DNA of 64,000 bases from Pyrocephalus nanus (Eukaryota > Chordata > Aves > Passeriformes > Tyrannidae), in assembly GCA_038380795.1 (NCBI GenBank), contig CM076279.1:6029001-6093000 (forward strand), in the 5' to 3' direction. Of the stretch, positions 11,925 to 26,560 are shown piece after piece (position 1 is the stretch's first letter; each line of letters opens with the position of its first letter). The notes under the pieces are model-generated. The model saw only the letters and a program-made list of their open reading frames with translations, was not told where the DNA came from and made no database searches. Made by a program: the position numbers and the translations under genes.

Positions 11925-14900
11925 CACGAGCTCTGGCATGTGCATCTTGGTCATAATCGTCTTCATGATCTCAGGGGGAACAGGAGAACCTGCAATGATT
12001 CCTGGAAGAAAGAGAAAAAGACCTTGGAAACCATCTATTTATTCCCAGGAGCAGTCCCTCAAATGGTTCTGCATTCCCAGAGTTCAATGCTGGCAAGATT
12101 TTTGGGATACAATGGCTCATGTCAAAATACTTTCTATATTTATAGTTACTTTGTTTCATAGTTATTTATAGTTATTCTAGAAGCAAAGGCTGCAGCAAGG
12201 CCAGTTTGCCTGAATGAATTAAGGATTGGCAGAGTTCACTCGTTAGGAAGATAAACTCTGTGGCACAAACCTAGTCCAAGCTGCAGTTCCCAAAAAAGGA
12301 AAGCTTCAGAGGAGAAAGAGGTGCAGATTTTTAGCAGGACAAACACTCCCATCAATCCTCACCATAAACCTGAAAACCTTTCCTCCTGCCTTGCACAAAG
12401 CAGCCCTTCTGGGAGAGGGCAGACCCCATTTCCACCTGTTTCATCCCAGGATGACAGAGCAGAAGAGCAGAGCAATATGTGGGCTTTTTTGGGGAATAGG
12501 ATGAGACAGGATCATTTTTCACATAGCAGGGAGGATTAGGCAACTGCTTAAATATTTCTTTATGCTCCAGCACCATCTCCTCTCTGTGCTGTTACTGCCT
12601 CAAAAGGGCTGGTGGTCTCCTTGTTTCGGCTCAGCTATTTTCAAGGTTGGCTGCAACAAGAGAGGAAGCTCCAGCACAGGGTATCACACTTGATCCAGTA
12701 CTTGGATCAGGGACTTCAGAAACTGGCAGGAAACTTTAGGTCAGAGAGAGAAATCCCAGCGTGGCTCTGCTTTAGGGACTGCACCAGTTTGAAGCAGAGA
12801 AAGCATCTGCTGCCACATGGTGGTGGCTGGTGAGATGAGAACTGAGGAAAATCAGGCTATTCCTGATACCTCCCCTCACAGCTAAAACAGAAAGGTCCTT
12901 TCCTAGACTGCCTTAAGATGAGAGAAGAGTCCTAAAATACATAATGATCCAAGGATTCCCCAGGCAAAGGAAATGTAGCCTCAAATTAACAGGGGAAACA
13001 CAAGGCTCGCACAACTAAACTCTTCCCACCACAAGAGCCATTTGCTCACAAAACTTAACACAGCCTCCTAGCAGGGAACCAGGAATATCCCATTCCTCAG
13101 GATTTTTCCATCTGGGTTCTGAGACTTACCTCCCCGGAGAGATGACAGGTCGTAGGAGTCGAAGTCTGGCTGGGAGAGCATGTCTATGAACATGGTCGGT
13201 GTGCCGAGGACGAAGGAGCACCTTGAGCAAGAACGGGAAAAAAGGCAAAGCTGCAGAGCCAGAACTGGGGGCAGGCCCAGCTCAGCACCCCAGCTCAGCA
13301 CCCATCCCATCCCAATCCACCCAGGGCTGCAGAGCAGCAAGAGGCAGGCACAGCAGATGTGCTACTCATCAGCACACAGAAATATATACATATATATATA
13401 TATAAACATAGACATATATGCATGTATGATGCAGACACAGCAACAGCTCTTCTGCTTCACAAGTTACACTTGAGGAACAATTTGGAAACACAACTGAGCT
13501 GGACTTAGAGAAGAAGGGCAGGTGTGTGAAAACACTCCAGCCACAGCAAACCAAGACACCACTATGCTTTCCATCCAATCCTATGGTGATCTGAAGGATC
13601 CTTTAACTCTGGGAGAAGTGTGACACACTCCCAAGCACAGCTGGAAAGGCAGATTTCGGCTCCTGAAGTGCCTGAGCAAGTGTGTGCACCAGCAAACCCG
13701 ACCCTTCCACCGCTGGAAGGAAGGGTGTGAGCAACGTCCTGGCAGGCAGGGCGAGGGAAGAAGCACAGCCACAGCCCTGAACTGCTCTGTAACGAGACAC
13801 AAACGAGCTCTCACTTCTCTCTCGACACGGCCTCCAGCGCAGCCTTCCCCTCGAAGCTGGGAGACGAGAAGACGCAGCAGGTCCCGTGCAGGGCCATCAC
13901 CATGCAGCCTCCCACCGACGCCAGGCAGTGATACAGGGGCGCAGGGAGGCAAAAGCGACGGTCCTGGGATCAGCCAGAGACAACAGTGAGGAGAGGAGAC
14001 CCCCCCAGCCAGTGTCCAGCCCATCATCTCACTGCTGAAGAGCAAAGATCTGAGCAGAGAGATATTTTTTCCTGATCCGCTTGTTGGAAATCTGACATTC
14101 AGCTGTGCTCCTGTGAGGGGGGAACACGACTCTTGATACCTCCTGTCTTTTATAAAAATAACCTTGGGAAGTTTTTTAATGTCAAAATTTCATTCTGTAA
14201 TTTTGCAATGTCTTTTTTTTTTTTTTTTTTTTTTTTGCTGGACTCTTTGGTATTGCTTACACATTATATGCCAAAAGAGAAGAGTGGGAGTGCTGTGACA
14301 GGCATGAAATATTCAGGACTTGGCACATGCTATTAATTTTTTTTTTTTTTTTTTTAAACACCAAAGGCTCCAAAGACTGATTGAAACAACTCATCTATTT
14401 TATGGATCAAAGCTGACATGTAAGAAATAAATACTTCAGAACTTCAAAAGAAAATATTTGCCTTTAACAATTTTTAAAAAAAACTACAAATAGAGAGGTC
14501 ATACCCTGATAAGTTATGAGACTGTAAACATGACATTAAATGAAGTCATGTAAACCAAATTAAAACCTCATTCAACAGAATTCAAAGCTAACATCCAGTC
14601 TTGTAATTACTTGAAATGAGTATTTACCAAAATGAAAAGTTAATAATTTCATGATTTTTCCCCCACAAAATGATAGCTCTTTTTTTTCCCCCAAAAAAAG
14701 CTTCACATGAAACTAAAATGAAACGTCAATGAACTCCATTGAAATGCAAAATACTGTGCATTAATATCCCTCAATGCCATTTGCAGCAAAACATCCTGCC
14801 CTGTCTCTGAGCAAGCACCCCCTCTCTCTACACACGTGGTCTCTCTGTGGCAGTGGAGACCCCCCCCAAAATGTGTTCCCACCAAAACCCACCTGCTGTG

Positions 14901-17900
14901 TGATCCCCAGCCTCAGACCAGCCAGATGGGCATTATTCACAATGTTCCTGTGGGAGAGGGTGGCTCCTTTGGGGCTTCCCGTTGTCCCCTGGAAGACACA
15001 GGGGACATGCAGTGATGCCACCTTTTTTGAGGACGAGCTATGTCTGCTCTGCAGAGATTTCCCAGGCAGATTCTGGGGTGATCTCACACTTCATTGTCCA
15101 ATCAGACATGGAAGACTGTTTTTTCTTCTTTAACAGAATCTGAATCCCAAACCACACCAAAAAACAACCCAACTTCAGCTGAACAGAATCCACCTGACAT
15201 TCTCTCATTTCCATCAGCCCTTGACAGAGGGCTGAGCAGCAAGAATGGAAGAAGTAAGGAGAAATGCTAGAACACTTCTTCCATCCCACAGCAGAAGCTG
15301 GAAGCTTGTTTTCAGAGAACAGAAGGCAAAGGAAATGGGATGCTCAGCACCACACACATCTTTCCCCATGTCCCCAGTAAGAAACTCAACGACATGGAGA
15401 AGGCACGGCACCTACTGAAGTGAACTGGATGTTGATGGGGTCATTGCAGGACAGGGTCTGCTCCACTGCCCTTAGCTGCTTCACATGGCTGCTGTCCCCA
15501 GCCTGCATCACTTCATCCATGTGGAAGGTGCCAGGCAGCTTGGAGTCCAACATGATAACAGTGGATAAGTCAGGTAGCCTGGCAGAGAGAAAAACAGCAT
15601 CAGCAATAACAGAACAAGGAGAAAACTGCCCACACAGGTGCACACTGGTCAGGGCAAACCTCCAGGCCAGCCTAAATTCTCTTCAGATGAGACCAATTAC
15701 GGGTCCTCCTTCCACCAAGGCCTGAGTCGTCCAGCTGAGGGGACACAAGGCAGGGCACGGCTGTGGGGTCAGTGCAAAGACACCAGATGTTCTTAACTCA
15801 CCTTTTGCTCTTTATTCCCCCTGGACTGGATTTTTCTATCTCAGGACATGACTGCTTTAGAATATCATAGTATTTCTGTGTTTTAAATTGAGTGGGGAAC
15901 ACCAGTGCCTTACAGCCAACCTGTGGAGGGAGACAGAAACCCGTGAGCAGTCACGTCGGGTTGATGGTCAGGACACGACAAAGAGCAGCCACCACCAACA
16001 CAGGAACCACGGGGAGGTTCACTGAGGACAAAAGCAAACATAGCCCTTAGGTCTGTGCATTCATAAAACCCGCCAAGGGCAGGGCAGGGTGCTGTCACTG
16101 CACACTCAGCACTCCAAGCCTGGATCCAGGCGTGCAGCCAGTGCTTTGCTCCTCCCCAGTGCCGGGATCAGGATGGGCTGGTTGATTTTTGCTGGGCAAG
16201 AGGGCAGAGATGCAGCCTGAGGTTCTCTCTTTGCCCAGGATCAACACTCCTTGTTGTGAGCACGAGGCAAGTAACTGATTTTTCAGATTATGAGTCTCAA
16301 CACTAACAAAAAAACCCAGCCCCAACTTATGAATAAATAAATAAAGTTAAAACAAATTAATTTGTGTCGGTCTGAAATGAGGAATTTTGAGGAGCTTTGG
16401 AGAAACAAAGAAAACTAAAGCCTGCCTCTAAGGCCAAGACATGATTTTATTGTGGCAGTTTTTTCATAAGGTGTTCCTTTTCCTTTTTTTTTTTTTTTCC
16501 ATATCTTTTTAAAGTGTTAGCTATTTTGAAAATTAAAACATTTTTCATTCAACCCTTACATTTACATAATCCCAAAACAAAGCGCCTTAATTACTCCAAG
16601 AATTTTCATTTCTTTCTCAGCAGAGGAGATTTGCTGAATTTGACCCAGATTTGCAAACTGCTTTCATCTTCCAAAAAACGCATTCTTGTGAAATAAACTA
16701 TTTACAGAAATGATTTACTCGGCTGTTTTCATAATTTTCCCAAAGTCTGGGAAACAAGAAGACCAAGGCCATGCCAATAAATTATTTGTAAGTACCCTCT
16801 GGGCTTTGTCAGAAAGGAAGATAAACATTTGCTCTGTTTTCTGGAACAGGCTGCCCAGCACCCAGGGGACTGAGTCTGTTTTGGGCCTTCGTAACTTTTT
16901 ACTATTAACTCCTTCAGACTGCAGTTCTGGTTGAACCAGCTCTGAAAAACAGATCCTATGTGAGGAGAGGAGCTTTGCAGGGCTGATGCTGTACGAGATA
17001 AGGGTCTCTGGTTGGGCACCTCCCACTTGGTTTCAACCTGAATGGCAGCAGACCTGTCTTCCAAGAACCTAGAACATGAAACCCGTCATCAGTTTGCTTC
17101 TGCAAAGCCCTGGAAATACAGTAGGACTGCAAGGTATTGTTATTCTGCATACATTTCCATATACACCAAAGGGAGAGAACTTGATGGAGCAATAGTGGGG
17201 CCACACAGGCGGACAGGATCCAACAGGCGAAGCCCTAAAGCCTTCAGGAATTTTGCTGTGCAAATCAACAGACACAAGCAAATCATTAGCAGGGTGAGGA
17301 AAATAAGAGATCTCAGTGACAAAGGCGCACAGAAAAGCTGGGAATGTTGGCAAACCTGGGAAGGCAAGACAGGAGCAATCTCCAGTGGAGCTGAAGCACA
17401 TTTCTGCTCTCACCCCATCAATACTGCAGATTTACACCAGAGGAGAAAATCATAGTAAACTCTCTGGAGTTTCCATCTGGAGATGGAAAGGAAAACAAAA
17501 GCCAAGTCTCAATGGGGAAAAAGGGAAGTACTGAGTTGCACATTCCAGAGGGTGAGAGAAGCAGGAGCACATCCAGCCTGGAAGAGACAGGCTCCACTGC
17601 AGCACTGGGTCCAACCCCTGCACAGGAGAACAGGAGTGACACCACCGAGAGCTGCGAGAGGGTTAAATGAAGGATGAAATGAGAGTTCAAACTGCAGCCC
17701 CACAACCCAATTAGAGAGTTACTGATACAAGAGAAAAGTCTCCCTCAGTTGCTAAAAATTATCCACTTTCGAGGTAAAACAATAAACTTGGATGGTGCTG
17801 GGAACACCCAGAAGTGATCCCTCCCCTTTGATTTAAAGCCGAACAAACAACAGATGAACAAAATAGCTTCTTAATCTTAATTTTATAGCTATCAAATGCC

Positions 17901-20900
17901 TAATAACCTGAATTCCTTGTTATTTGAGCTAAGGAGCCCACTGAGCAGCTTAAATTGATTGGTGCTCTGCACATTGCAGGCTCTAATTCAGGCAGGTGTG
18001 CTCTCCCAGATGCTGCTTGTAGGAGTTTTCACAAGTCAATTAGTGAGTGCCATACAAACCTTCCTGAGGACAAACTCCAGCTCAGAGGCCTGGTAGGCTG
18101 GATTCACAGATACCTGAAGAGGGAGAAACAAGAAGGTTGATCAGAGTTACCCTTGCCTTGAAAATCCTCCCCCCAGCACATATTCCAACAGAAAAGTTCT
18201 CCCAGGGATAAGCCACACTCCGAGCCTCTCCTCAAACACACAAAACTAAGAGCTCACCACCAGAGGGATTCCACACTCAGAGAAAAAAAAAAAAAAATCC
18301 AAATTCTGTGATTGCACAAAAGAAAACAGTCCCAAAAGAGATTTGTGTGAGGGAGGTCACACAGTCAAAACAGAGTTTCAAAAATAGAAACCAGACCTCC
18401 TGTCCCACTGACAGACATTTAATCCACTAAACTAGATCAAAACTCAAGTGCAAGTCAGAATTCTTGATGGACAACTGGGAAAATACTTTCTCCAGTCCAG
18501 CTCTCCCCAGAAGCAGTATTGGCTGCTGGAATTGAGTTCACCCCTAGGTTCATACAGAGCCACACTCCTCCACCCTGTTCCTGCAGACACTGGGTGAAAC
18601 CAGGATGAAGAGAACAGACCAGAAGGCTGGCTTTAGGCCTTACTGCCCAAATAAGGTGCATTTTGGTGAATATGCCAGGTCATATTATCGAATTAAAACT
18701 GCCTTTGGGGATATGCAGCTTGGACTAGACTTTTAAGTCAGCATTTGTGCCTTGGAGTAATACATTTGGAAGGGACCTAACCAGCTGGTAACGGGTTAGG
18801 ACAGCAGCATCCCACAAAAAGTGGTCCTGCAGGCAAAAGCACATCTCCTTCTGTCATCAGCTGCTGCAAGTTAGTTCACAGTAGTTTCTTCCTGCTCCAT
18901 CCTCTGCAGTGTGCTTTTCTACAGAGTGGAGGACAAAGATGCAGAGAGCTGCACAGATCTTGTTTAAATACTGCATGCAGTTACAGACAACGTGCCAGGT
19001 AAGAGCACAAAAAATAGAGACAACAAACTTTATTCTGCAGTATCTCCTACTGCTTTCTTTGTTTCCTTTCCCAACAGACTGCTAAAAACCCAGACACAGC
19101 AAACTCCTTACCAGGATGATTCCTGCCTGGGCACTTGCAAACTGCATGAGAACCCACTCGTATTTATTGGGTCCCCACATCCCCAGCCGGTCTCCTTTCC
19201 TCAGGCCAAGAGCCAGAAGCCCAGCTGCTGCCTGGTCCACCTGTAAAACACAGGACAAGAGCCTCAGGATCACACACGGGATGCAGTGGGGCTCATTTGT
19301 CTCCAGGAACTGCTTTCTGGGGGAAAAGCATCATCTTTGCAACTGAAATGGCAAAGAATGTCCCATGACAGGCTGCAGCAGCTTCTGAGCCTCAGACCAC
19401 AGACCTGCTCAGCAGGTTGACTGAAAGCACAGAAATAACAAGCCTGGAACAATACCACAAAGCAGGAAGGAAACCAAAATAGGCAATTAGGTACAAACTG
19501 TCGTAAGTTAATTCTTGCTCGAGGACTACTTAGTGCCTGGCTCCTCATCAACTACACCGAGGACTAAGCCTTACCCACAAGCTGGGCTCATCTACACTGT
19601 TGGATCTGCCTTTTGGGATATCACTTACTTTGAAAAGGACTCGAGAAAAGAAAATTGTATAGTGTGATTTTTGACCAGTTTGGGGTTCCTATCTTCATAA
19701 GTCCTCTGAGGAGCAGCTGAGGGAGCTGGGGGGGCTCAGCCTGGAGAAAAGGAGGCTCAGGGGGGACCTTCTCACTCTCTGCAAATCCCTGACAGGAGAG
19801 TGGAGTCAAGTGGGGTCAGGCTCTGCTCCCAGGGAACAGGGCAAGAGGAAAACTGTACCAAGGAAAGGTCAGGTTGGACATCAGGAGAAATTTCTTCACT
19901 GAAAGGTTTGTTAAATACTGGAAAGGACTTCCCAGGGAGGTGATGGAGTCACCATCACTGGAGGAGTTCAAGAAATGACTGGACATGGCACTCAGTGCTC
20001 TGGTCTAGTTAACAAGGTGGGGATCTGTCAAAGATTGGACTCGATCTTGGAGATCTTTTCTGTGCCAGAATCTTAATGATTCTGTGAATCAGTGATTCCT
20101 TAACTTGAATTCAGTCACTATATTAACAACTACTTTATTTTTTGTCATGGTAAGTGTGTGTCAAGCATGCAGATGTACGAATAAATATTCTGAGATATTC
20201 AGGAAAGTTTTTATAGTTATGTTGTGTTTTCAAATGAATTGATGAAATTTACCTCGTAGGAGATGTGAATTTGAAGAAAAGCTATCCTCTGATTTAGTTT
20301 GGAATTACAGCCTACTCAGCCTACTTCTTAAAATCAGGGTGAGCACAGCTAATCTTGTTTATCCAAATGGATGTGACCCAAACCATACTAAGCCTAAAAA
20401 AAATCCCTCAGAAAAAAAACAAGTCCTCCTATCCGAAATCATAACATATACTCAATAGAAAATTTCCAGGTAGTTAGCCTTGAAATACTGTCCCTCGATT
20501 TCGAAACCAGCTAAACATATATTTGTAAGCAATATGTACACACACACACACAGAGATATACCCAAACACACCTGTGCAGGTAATAGTGAGCCCTAATCCT
20601 TGACTTTGCTCCATTGCCTTTGGGCTTAGATAAAAAACTTCCACGCACCCAGGATCCCTGATAGTCAGAACAACTAATACAGAAGGTGGAGTCTACTCCA
20701 GTGGAGAAAACACTGACTCAGCACACAACCCATCAGATAGAGGTGATAATTTTAAGGTATGAAAGTTCATTCTGGGATATTCAACAAGCAGTTTGTATAC
20801 GCTGCCTCCTCCATTTCATCTCCAGGTTCTAAGGAGGACAAAGGCAGCACGTGCCCATCGGTGCCTGCTGGGGACACACAGCCCACCTCAGCCCTGAGCT

Positions 20901-23900
20901 GAGCAGTGAAACCATTTTCTATTTATCCACCGTATCTGCTGAGGTTACCCACCCACCTGTGCTCCCCGAGGGGTGAACCAGGCACTCACCTCCTCTTTGA
21001 ACCGGGCAAACGTCCTCCGAACCCCATCCCGGAAGAACACCAAGGCCTCTTGGTCGGGGAACCGCTCGACCGTCCTCTCCAGGCACTGGCCCACGGTTTT
21101 GTCGAGAAGGGGAATGTCTAAGGGCCCCTGGGCATAGCTGTTGGTCACTCCAGGGGAGACAAAGGGCACCCTCGTATGCAGGGCACTGTGAAAGCAAAGG
21201 AGAGGAGTCTATTTAATACAACCTGTCCACGCAATTCTCCCCACCTGGAGGGATTATCCACCTGCCGACAGAATCCGGAGTACACAAAGGACATTCCTGC
21301 AGAGCCTCCATCCCTCCATGGGAAACCAGGACCCTGCTCCCTGGTGGAGAAGGAGCCTCCACCAGCCCTGCAGACTGGGCACAGCCTGGTCCTACCATCA
21401 CCCACCTGCAGTGAAAACTACACAGACAAGTCGGTACATCTGGACAGACCATGGACTCTGCAGTTTACTGAGAGATGGCAACTGGGCTGGGTCTTTTTGC
21501 AACATAAATAACTGGGAAGGAACACAACCAAACCAGTTTGTAGATAAATTCCCTCAACTGGCTGAAAAGAGCAGACAACAGGGAAAATTTAAAATTAAAG
21601 TCAGAGACTGGTCTCTGAAACAGTCAGTGGAGAAGAGTCTAATCCTGCAGAATAAAGACTGCTCAAAAGAGTTCAGAGAAGCTGAGCTGTAACTGAGGCA
21701 TCTGCAAAGGAATGGTCTGTGTGTACAACAGCAAGCACTGTACGTACTCAGTCTCTGCCAGCTGGAACACAAGAGGTTTACAGAACTGCAGACAGCATCC
21801 ATAAAACAAGGAGCTACCAGGGAGATGAGGGGTAGAAGTGCAGAGGCAATAATACAGCAGGGAGGAGATGATCCCTACGGCAATCACAGGACTGGAAGGG
21901 AGGAGCAGGGCAGGGAGGGGTTTGAGCAGAGCAAGGCCCGGGGCAGGAAAGGAGCACTGAGGGATGGTGCATAGCTCAGAGGCTGTGTTTGCAGATTCAG
22001 TGTCTAATGGGGGGAATCCCAGCATTAGACAGTAAAACCAGCTCAGCTGAAACTCAATTTTCCCCCATTCGTTATGGGATCAACATTCTGCAAAGACACG
22101 GTGCCATTGACCACAAAAGATTTATTTTCCTGCCCACAAGAAACAAGCCCCAGCATGGAGTTACCTCTTCTGTGAGGTGAAGTTTGGTTGTGATACCTTC
22201 ATGGGGCGTTTTGCTCCAAGAGCCAGGCAAATAACCCGAGCCTCTTCCCCCCACTGCTTTTCAGCAGATGGAGGACTGTGCAACTCCCACTGGCCTCTGT
22301 TCAGACAACTTTCCTCTCAGAGCTCTTGAGCAACTCACATCAAGGCTGTAGAGCTGCCCAAGGAGGAGGAGAGAGAACAAGTCCTAAACTGAACTACTCT
22401 TTGAAAGCTCCTGGGCAAGGCACACAGATAAACTAGGAGATGAAAGAAAGCTCAGCAGAAGAAAAGCCTTTACAAATATAGGTTCTGTAAAACAAAGGCT
22501 GAAAAAGCTCTCCCTAACCCAAAAAGAGGACAAACGCTCCTGGGAACGCAGTAAAAGCCGCAGCAGCCACTGACACTTGTTGGTTGAAAAAGCGACCAGA
22601 GAAGTCCCTGTTCCCCGTCACAGGGTGGTCTCAGAGAAGCAGGTGGACAAGGAACCCTCAGGTTGTTTGCTAAAACATTTACTGGAGACAACCACACTTG
22701 CATCTCCCTCAAGCCAAGTCATTTCCAGTTTCAGCAGAGCCTGCTCCTAAATCCCCTGCTGTTCTCTGCCAGCTGAGGCACAGGGATGTTTCTGAGCAGG
22801 CAGGGAGCAGCTGCTGACTGGTTGCGCAAGAGCACTTCCCAGAGCACCGTCCAGGGGTCACTGGGAGCCAAGCAGGCTCAGCACTGGTCTGGAGTGGGAG
22901 CAAGCAAAGACAAGCCTTTCACGGACTGCACAGCTCCTCGGGGGACACCACCCAAGGAACCAGCTGGTAAAAAAAATGGTGCAACACATTCTTCTACGGC
23001 GCGATTGAAAAGCTGAACAACAAAACACCATCACAAAGAGAGAACTGGAGAGGGGAGGGAATATGATTAGAAAATTCAAGTTGAGAAAATTCAATCAAAA
23101 TCAAAAGCTTCCAGCTGAAAGTCTCTTCCTCTCCGCAGTCAACCTTCCGAGAGGTACTCGCACAATGCTTCACTGCCAGTGAAAAGGGTAATATCTTACA
23201 CTGTTATGTCTTGGCAAAATATTACACAGATCAGGCTTTCTGGGATTACTATCTCAGTATTTTTCCAGGCCTGAAGAGCCAACAGGTTTCACTGACTTTG
23301 CAGAACCAGACTTTTACACTAAATGCAAGAAGTCACAAAGGCAGAGCCAAATGACAAAGGTCCAGGCTTCATGGCTTGGCTTCCTCCCTACCCCTGAATA
23401 TGGGGATGAAAGAGCATCAAAGAACAGTAAAAGATGTCATTATAAATCCCTGTGCTCCAAAACACTGTGAAAACACTGCTGGTTTTCCCCAGTGTGAACA
23501 CATGCACAGCTTGCTCTCAGAGGTCTTGAGCATTCACATTTTCAAATGAAAGCATCAGCAGCACTGAAATTAATGGCTAAGATATCTCATGCTCATAACC
23601 CAGAGTCACAGACTCCTCTCAAAGCAATAACCCACATCATTTCTTCAAATCCATTAAAGCAAAATTCACAACTGCCATTGAGCCTGAGCTCCCCAAGTTC
23701 TGGTCTGACGTTCACATGCGCTTCAACATTTCTGCATCATTTCTCTGCTGGCAGTGAAAGGCATGAGACAAAACACAGCAGGCTGTTGGAAGCACCAGGG
23801 GTCAGGAATGGAAGGAATGAGGCAGATACAAGATATGTTCATAATCAGCAGCATCGTGCTGGAAATCACGTGGGGTTGGTCTCCCTCCTGCCTACAGCCT

Positions 23901-26257
23901 GCAGAAGGGTTTGTATCTGATCCGAAATAATGTATCAAGAGACCTCTACAAAGAAAGAGTCCAAAGGATTTAGAAATAATCTTTGTGTTCATCTTTGTTA
24001 CAGAGAACAAGTAATTCACCCTTCACCTCTTCCTACAAAGCCTCTGGTGCTGCTGGAGATAAAACAAGACCAATGGTATGATATTACAGCAGCTCTCATT
24101 TCCCTGACTCAGCTGGAGGAGAGCAAATAAAATTCTACTTGCTCTTGGGTGTCAGCACAGACTGTAAAACACGACTTTTGGAGAGCACGTCTTCTGTTAG
24201 CAACACATTTCAGCAGCAAGACAGCCCACAGTGCCTGCAAATGAGCCAGCCTCATCTCCAGGCTGTTCCTGAAAAACTCCATGACCCTGAAGCAGGAGTG
24301 GTCTGAGAGACAGAGAACTGAACAGAGAGACATCAGAGACCGGGGAAAATGCATCCCCCTCCTATTCCATGCAGAAGGCAGGAGAGCAGCCAAATCCCAG
24401 CAATCCCAGAGAGCTCTCCTGCCTGACAGAAGGATCAGAGTGTAGCAAGCACTCTGGACTAATCCTAGGAAATATTTGTATTTATCTCGGAACAGCCCCA
24501 ATCAATAGTCTCGAGTTGTTGATATAAGATAACCAGCTCTGTTTTCACCTTTAACTCTTCATCAGTCTCTAAAGAAATTATCAAAAGGAATTAGAAAGAA
24601 CATAAGGCAAAGGCAGAGGCGTCACCTCCTGTCCCCTGTTCAGCATGAAGAACATTGACCTGACCAGTCCCTTTGCATCCGTGTGAAAGGCCTTGCCCTC
24701 CAGAGTTTAGGAACTGTCCTCACTACAGAGTTCATACTCAGAAAGGTTTATGGACTCTCCTGTCAGTTCCTTTGCTCATGGACATCTACCCGGAGCTTCT
24801 CCCCACAAAGCAAGAGTTTTCGTGTCTTTTGTGTAACACAACTGCAATAAAAGGGTGGTGAAAGTTAGTCCTGCTCTGACCTCCCCTCTTCTTTGCTCTG
24901 TTGACTAAACAGTTAACTAGGTTCTCCTTTCTTGTTTGTTTGGTTTGGTTTGAGGAAGGATCACGTTTCCAGGGTTTTCAGACTCCTTCTGCAGCAACTT
25001 TCTGGACTTTCTGGTTATGTTTTTTACTGTGCTTCTCTGCCCTCAGCACTCTTCCTTTCAAAACGATAAATAAGCCTAGGAACATAATTTAATAAAATTT
25101 TTTATAATGTTACTAGAAAGAGTTTACTGTCTAAATTTGTGGTCTTTTTCTCCAAGGGCTTTGTGTTCCTATCCTACAGTTTCACTTCTGGGCTAGAGTG
25201 AACTGTAATGAACTCTCTGTCATGCTTCCCTTCTGATCCGGTTTCCTAAGATTTTGAGAAGGAATCTTGGAGCATCCACGATGAGGTGGCTTCAGCCACC
25301 TCACTCCTAATGTCAAACCAGCTGAAAAGAAACACCTGAGCCCTGCCTGTGGAAAAACAAGGAACCCCCGAGGTTCTTGGGGAATTGCTCGCTGGAAGTC
25401 ATTCCTCCCAGTGAGTATTAGGCTCTGAATATCAGCTAATCTTTCAGAGCCTTTCCCAAAGCGAGTTGCCTTCCCACTGCTGTTCTTTCACACAAACTTG
25501 CTCCAAGAGGCAGCACTGAAGGAAAGCAAAATAAAGAACTGGACTGAACCCCCCAGAGGTCCTTGGTGCCCTGGACCTGCTGTGTCCCCGACCACCCTGC
25601 CCACCCGGGGGGTCTGCAGGACCGCAGGGGGACAGGAACACTGCCTGCAAGTCAGAGCGCCCAAGGAGGGTAAAGAAGCCATTTGATATGTTTGATATTA
25701 CTGAAATCAGGACGGAGCTGCTGCATAAAGAAAGTTCAGCCCTGGCCTGAACATTGCTCCGTAAACTGTGCAGGGCTCCTCCCTTCCCCCGTTCCCCTCC
25801 CAGGCTGGGTGGGCAGACCCAGGGGGTGCAGCCTTCTGTGTCCCACTTTGGAGGGGCTTTAGGGGAGCCGAGGCACAGTGACACACACTGAGACGAACGT
25901 GCCCTCCCCGCATGCGGCCACTCGCCTGGCTGGACACCCACAGCTGCCCTATAGCCCCTGTCCCCCATCACACATGGTCTGCAGCCTCTGTGCCCTACAG
26001 TCCCCCATCGCCAGTCCCCACAGCCCTCCACCCCCTAGAGCCCCATTCCTTCTCATCCACAGCCTCCTGTTCCCCATAGCCACCCATCCCCTACAGCCCG
26101 CACCCTCGGTTCCAAGAATGAACCCCCCGTTCCCCCACGCTCCCTGCCGGTCCCCAGCCCATCCCTACCTTCCCGGCGGGGCTCCCCGCCTGCCGCCCGC
26201 ACGGCGCAGGACCCGCAGCCCGTGCCGGGGCAGCGCTGCCAGCCGGGCCGTGGCCAT
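11925..26257 (-). CDS. ACSF2: Acyl-CoA synthetase family member 2, N-terminal 388 codons (C-terminus off the left edge)
   Basis: Mitochondrial ATP-dependent acyl-CoA ligase of the ANL superfamily. Minus-strand exons, 5' to 3': 26169-26257, 20990-21185, 19112-19240, 18060-18113, 15802-15920, 15416-15578, 14893-14988, 13815-13963, 13130-13221, 11925-12001. All phases agree and give 388 codons of about 615 expected from human. Exon 1 encodes an Arg/Ala-rich presequence starting [13 protein letters not shown]. Later exons carry [16 protein letters not shown], and the AMP/ATP-binding motif [11 protein letters not shown] split exactly at the exon 6/7 junction. PLYHC, GTPTMF and GGIIAGSP follow. Exon 10 ends just before the expected YGTTENSP motif; no later exon was found between 1 and 11924, so the 3' part should be outside the window, leaving an intron of at least 11.9 kb that contains CHAD. 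Confidence 0.95.
13384..13404. repeat. (TA)n microsatellite
   Basis: Short alternating ta/tatata tract in an ACSF2 intron, extended by related tatatgcatg sequence. Confidence 0.8.
14200..14360. repeat. Two long poly(T) tracts
   Basis: About 24 T at 14213-14236 and 19 T at 14337-14355, inside a generally AT-rich ACSF2 intron (about 14130-14720). On the coding (minus) strand of ACSF2 these are poly(A) tracts; no associated retrogene was recognised. Confidence 0.85.
19695..20097 (+). mobile_element. CR1-like LINE 3' fragment
   Basis: Sense-strand CR1 3' region: 'ggctcagcctggagaaaagg', later 'ggttggacatcaggagaaat', 'ttcttcactgaaaggtt', and 'actcgatcttggagatctttt', ending with degenerate 'attctgtgaat' repeats. 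About 400 bp, 5'-truncated, in ACSF2 intron 2. Confidence 0.93.
20528..20553. repeat. (CA)n microsatellite
   Basis: Short tract of about eight CA units in an ACSF2 intron. Confidence 0.75.
21186..26168 (-). other. ACSF2 intron 1
   Basis: Nearly 5 kb between the presequence exon and exon 2. Both strands were read. The ORFs present are short and lack splice partners or recognisable families. No mobile element was recognised with confidence. Confidence 0.75.
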
Positions 26258-26560
26258 TCCTCCAGTGGCAGCAGGACGCGGGCACCCGATGGGACCCGGC
26301 CCGTCCCGTCCCGCCGCTCGGAGCGCAGGGGCGGTGCCCAGCCCGCCCCGGCCCCGCTCCGCCCCATCTTCGGAGGCTGCGGGGCCCCGGGACCCTCCGC
26401 CGGCCGCGAGGAAGCGCCGGGTGGGACGGGGAGCAGGGAAAGCGCCTACCCGAGTGCGGGGATGGGGGCTCAGAGGGAGCCCCGGCACATGGCTGGCAGC
26501 GCGGGGTCCCGCCGGGCATCTGCCCCGTCCTCGGCCAGTCCACTGCCCAAGCCCTGCACC
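26150..26560. promoter_or_regulatory. ACSF2 CpG-island promoter
   Basis: A CpG-dense block that spans ACSF2 exon 1 and the sequence just upstream on the minus strand. It is GC-box rich and no TATA box is seen. Its span explains the long overlapping ORFs on both strands at 25.9-26.8 kb, which are composition artefacts. Confidence 0.7.
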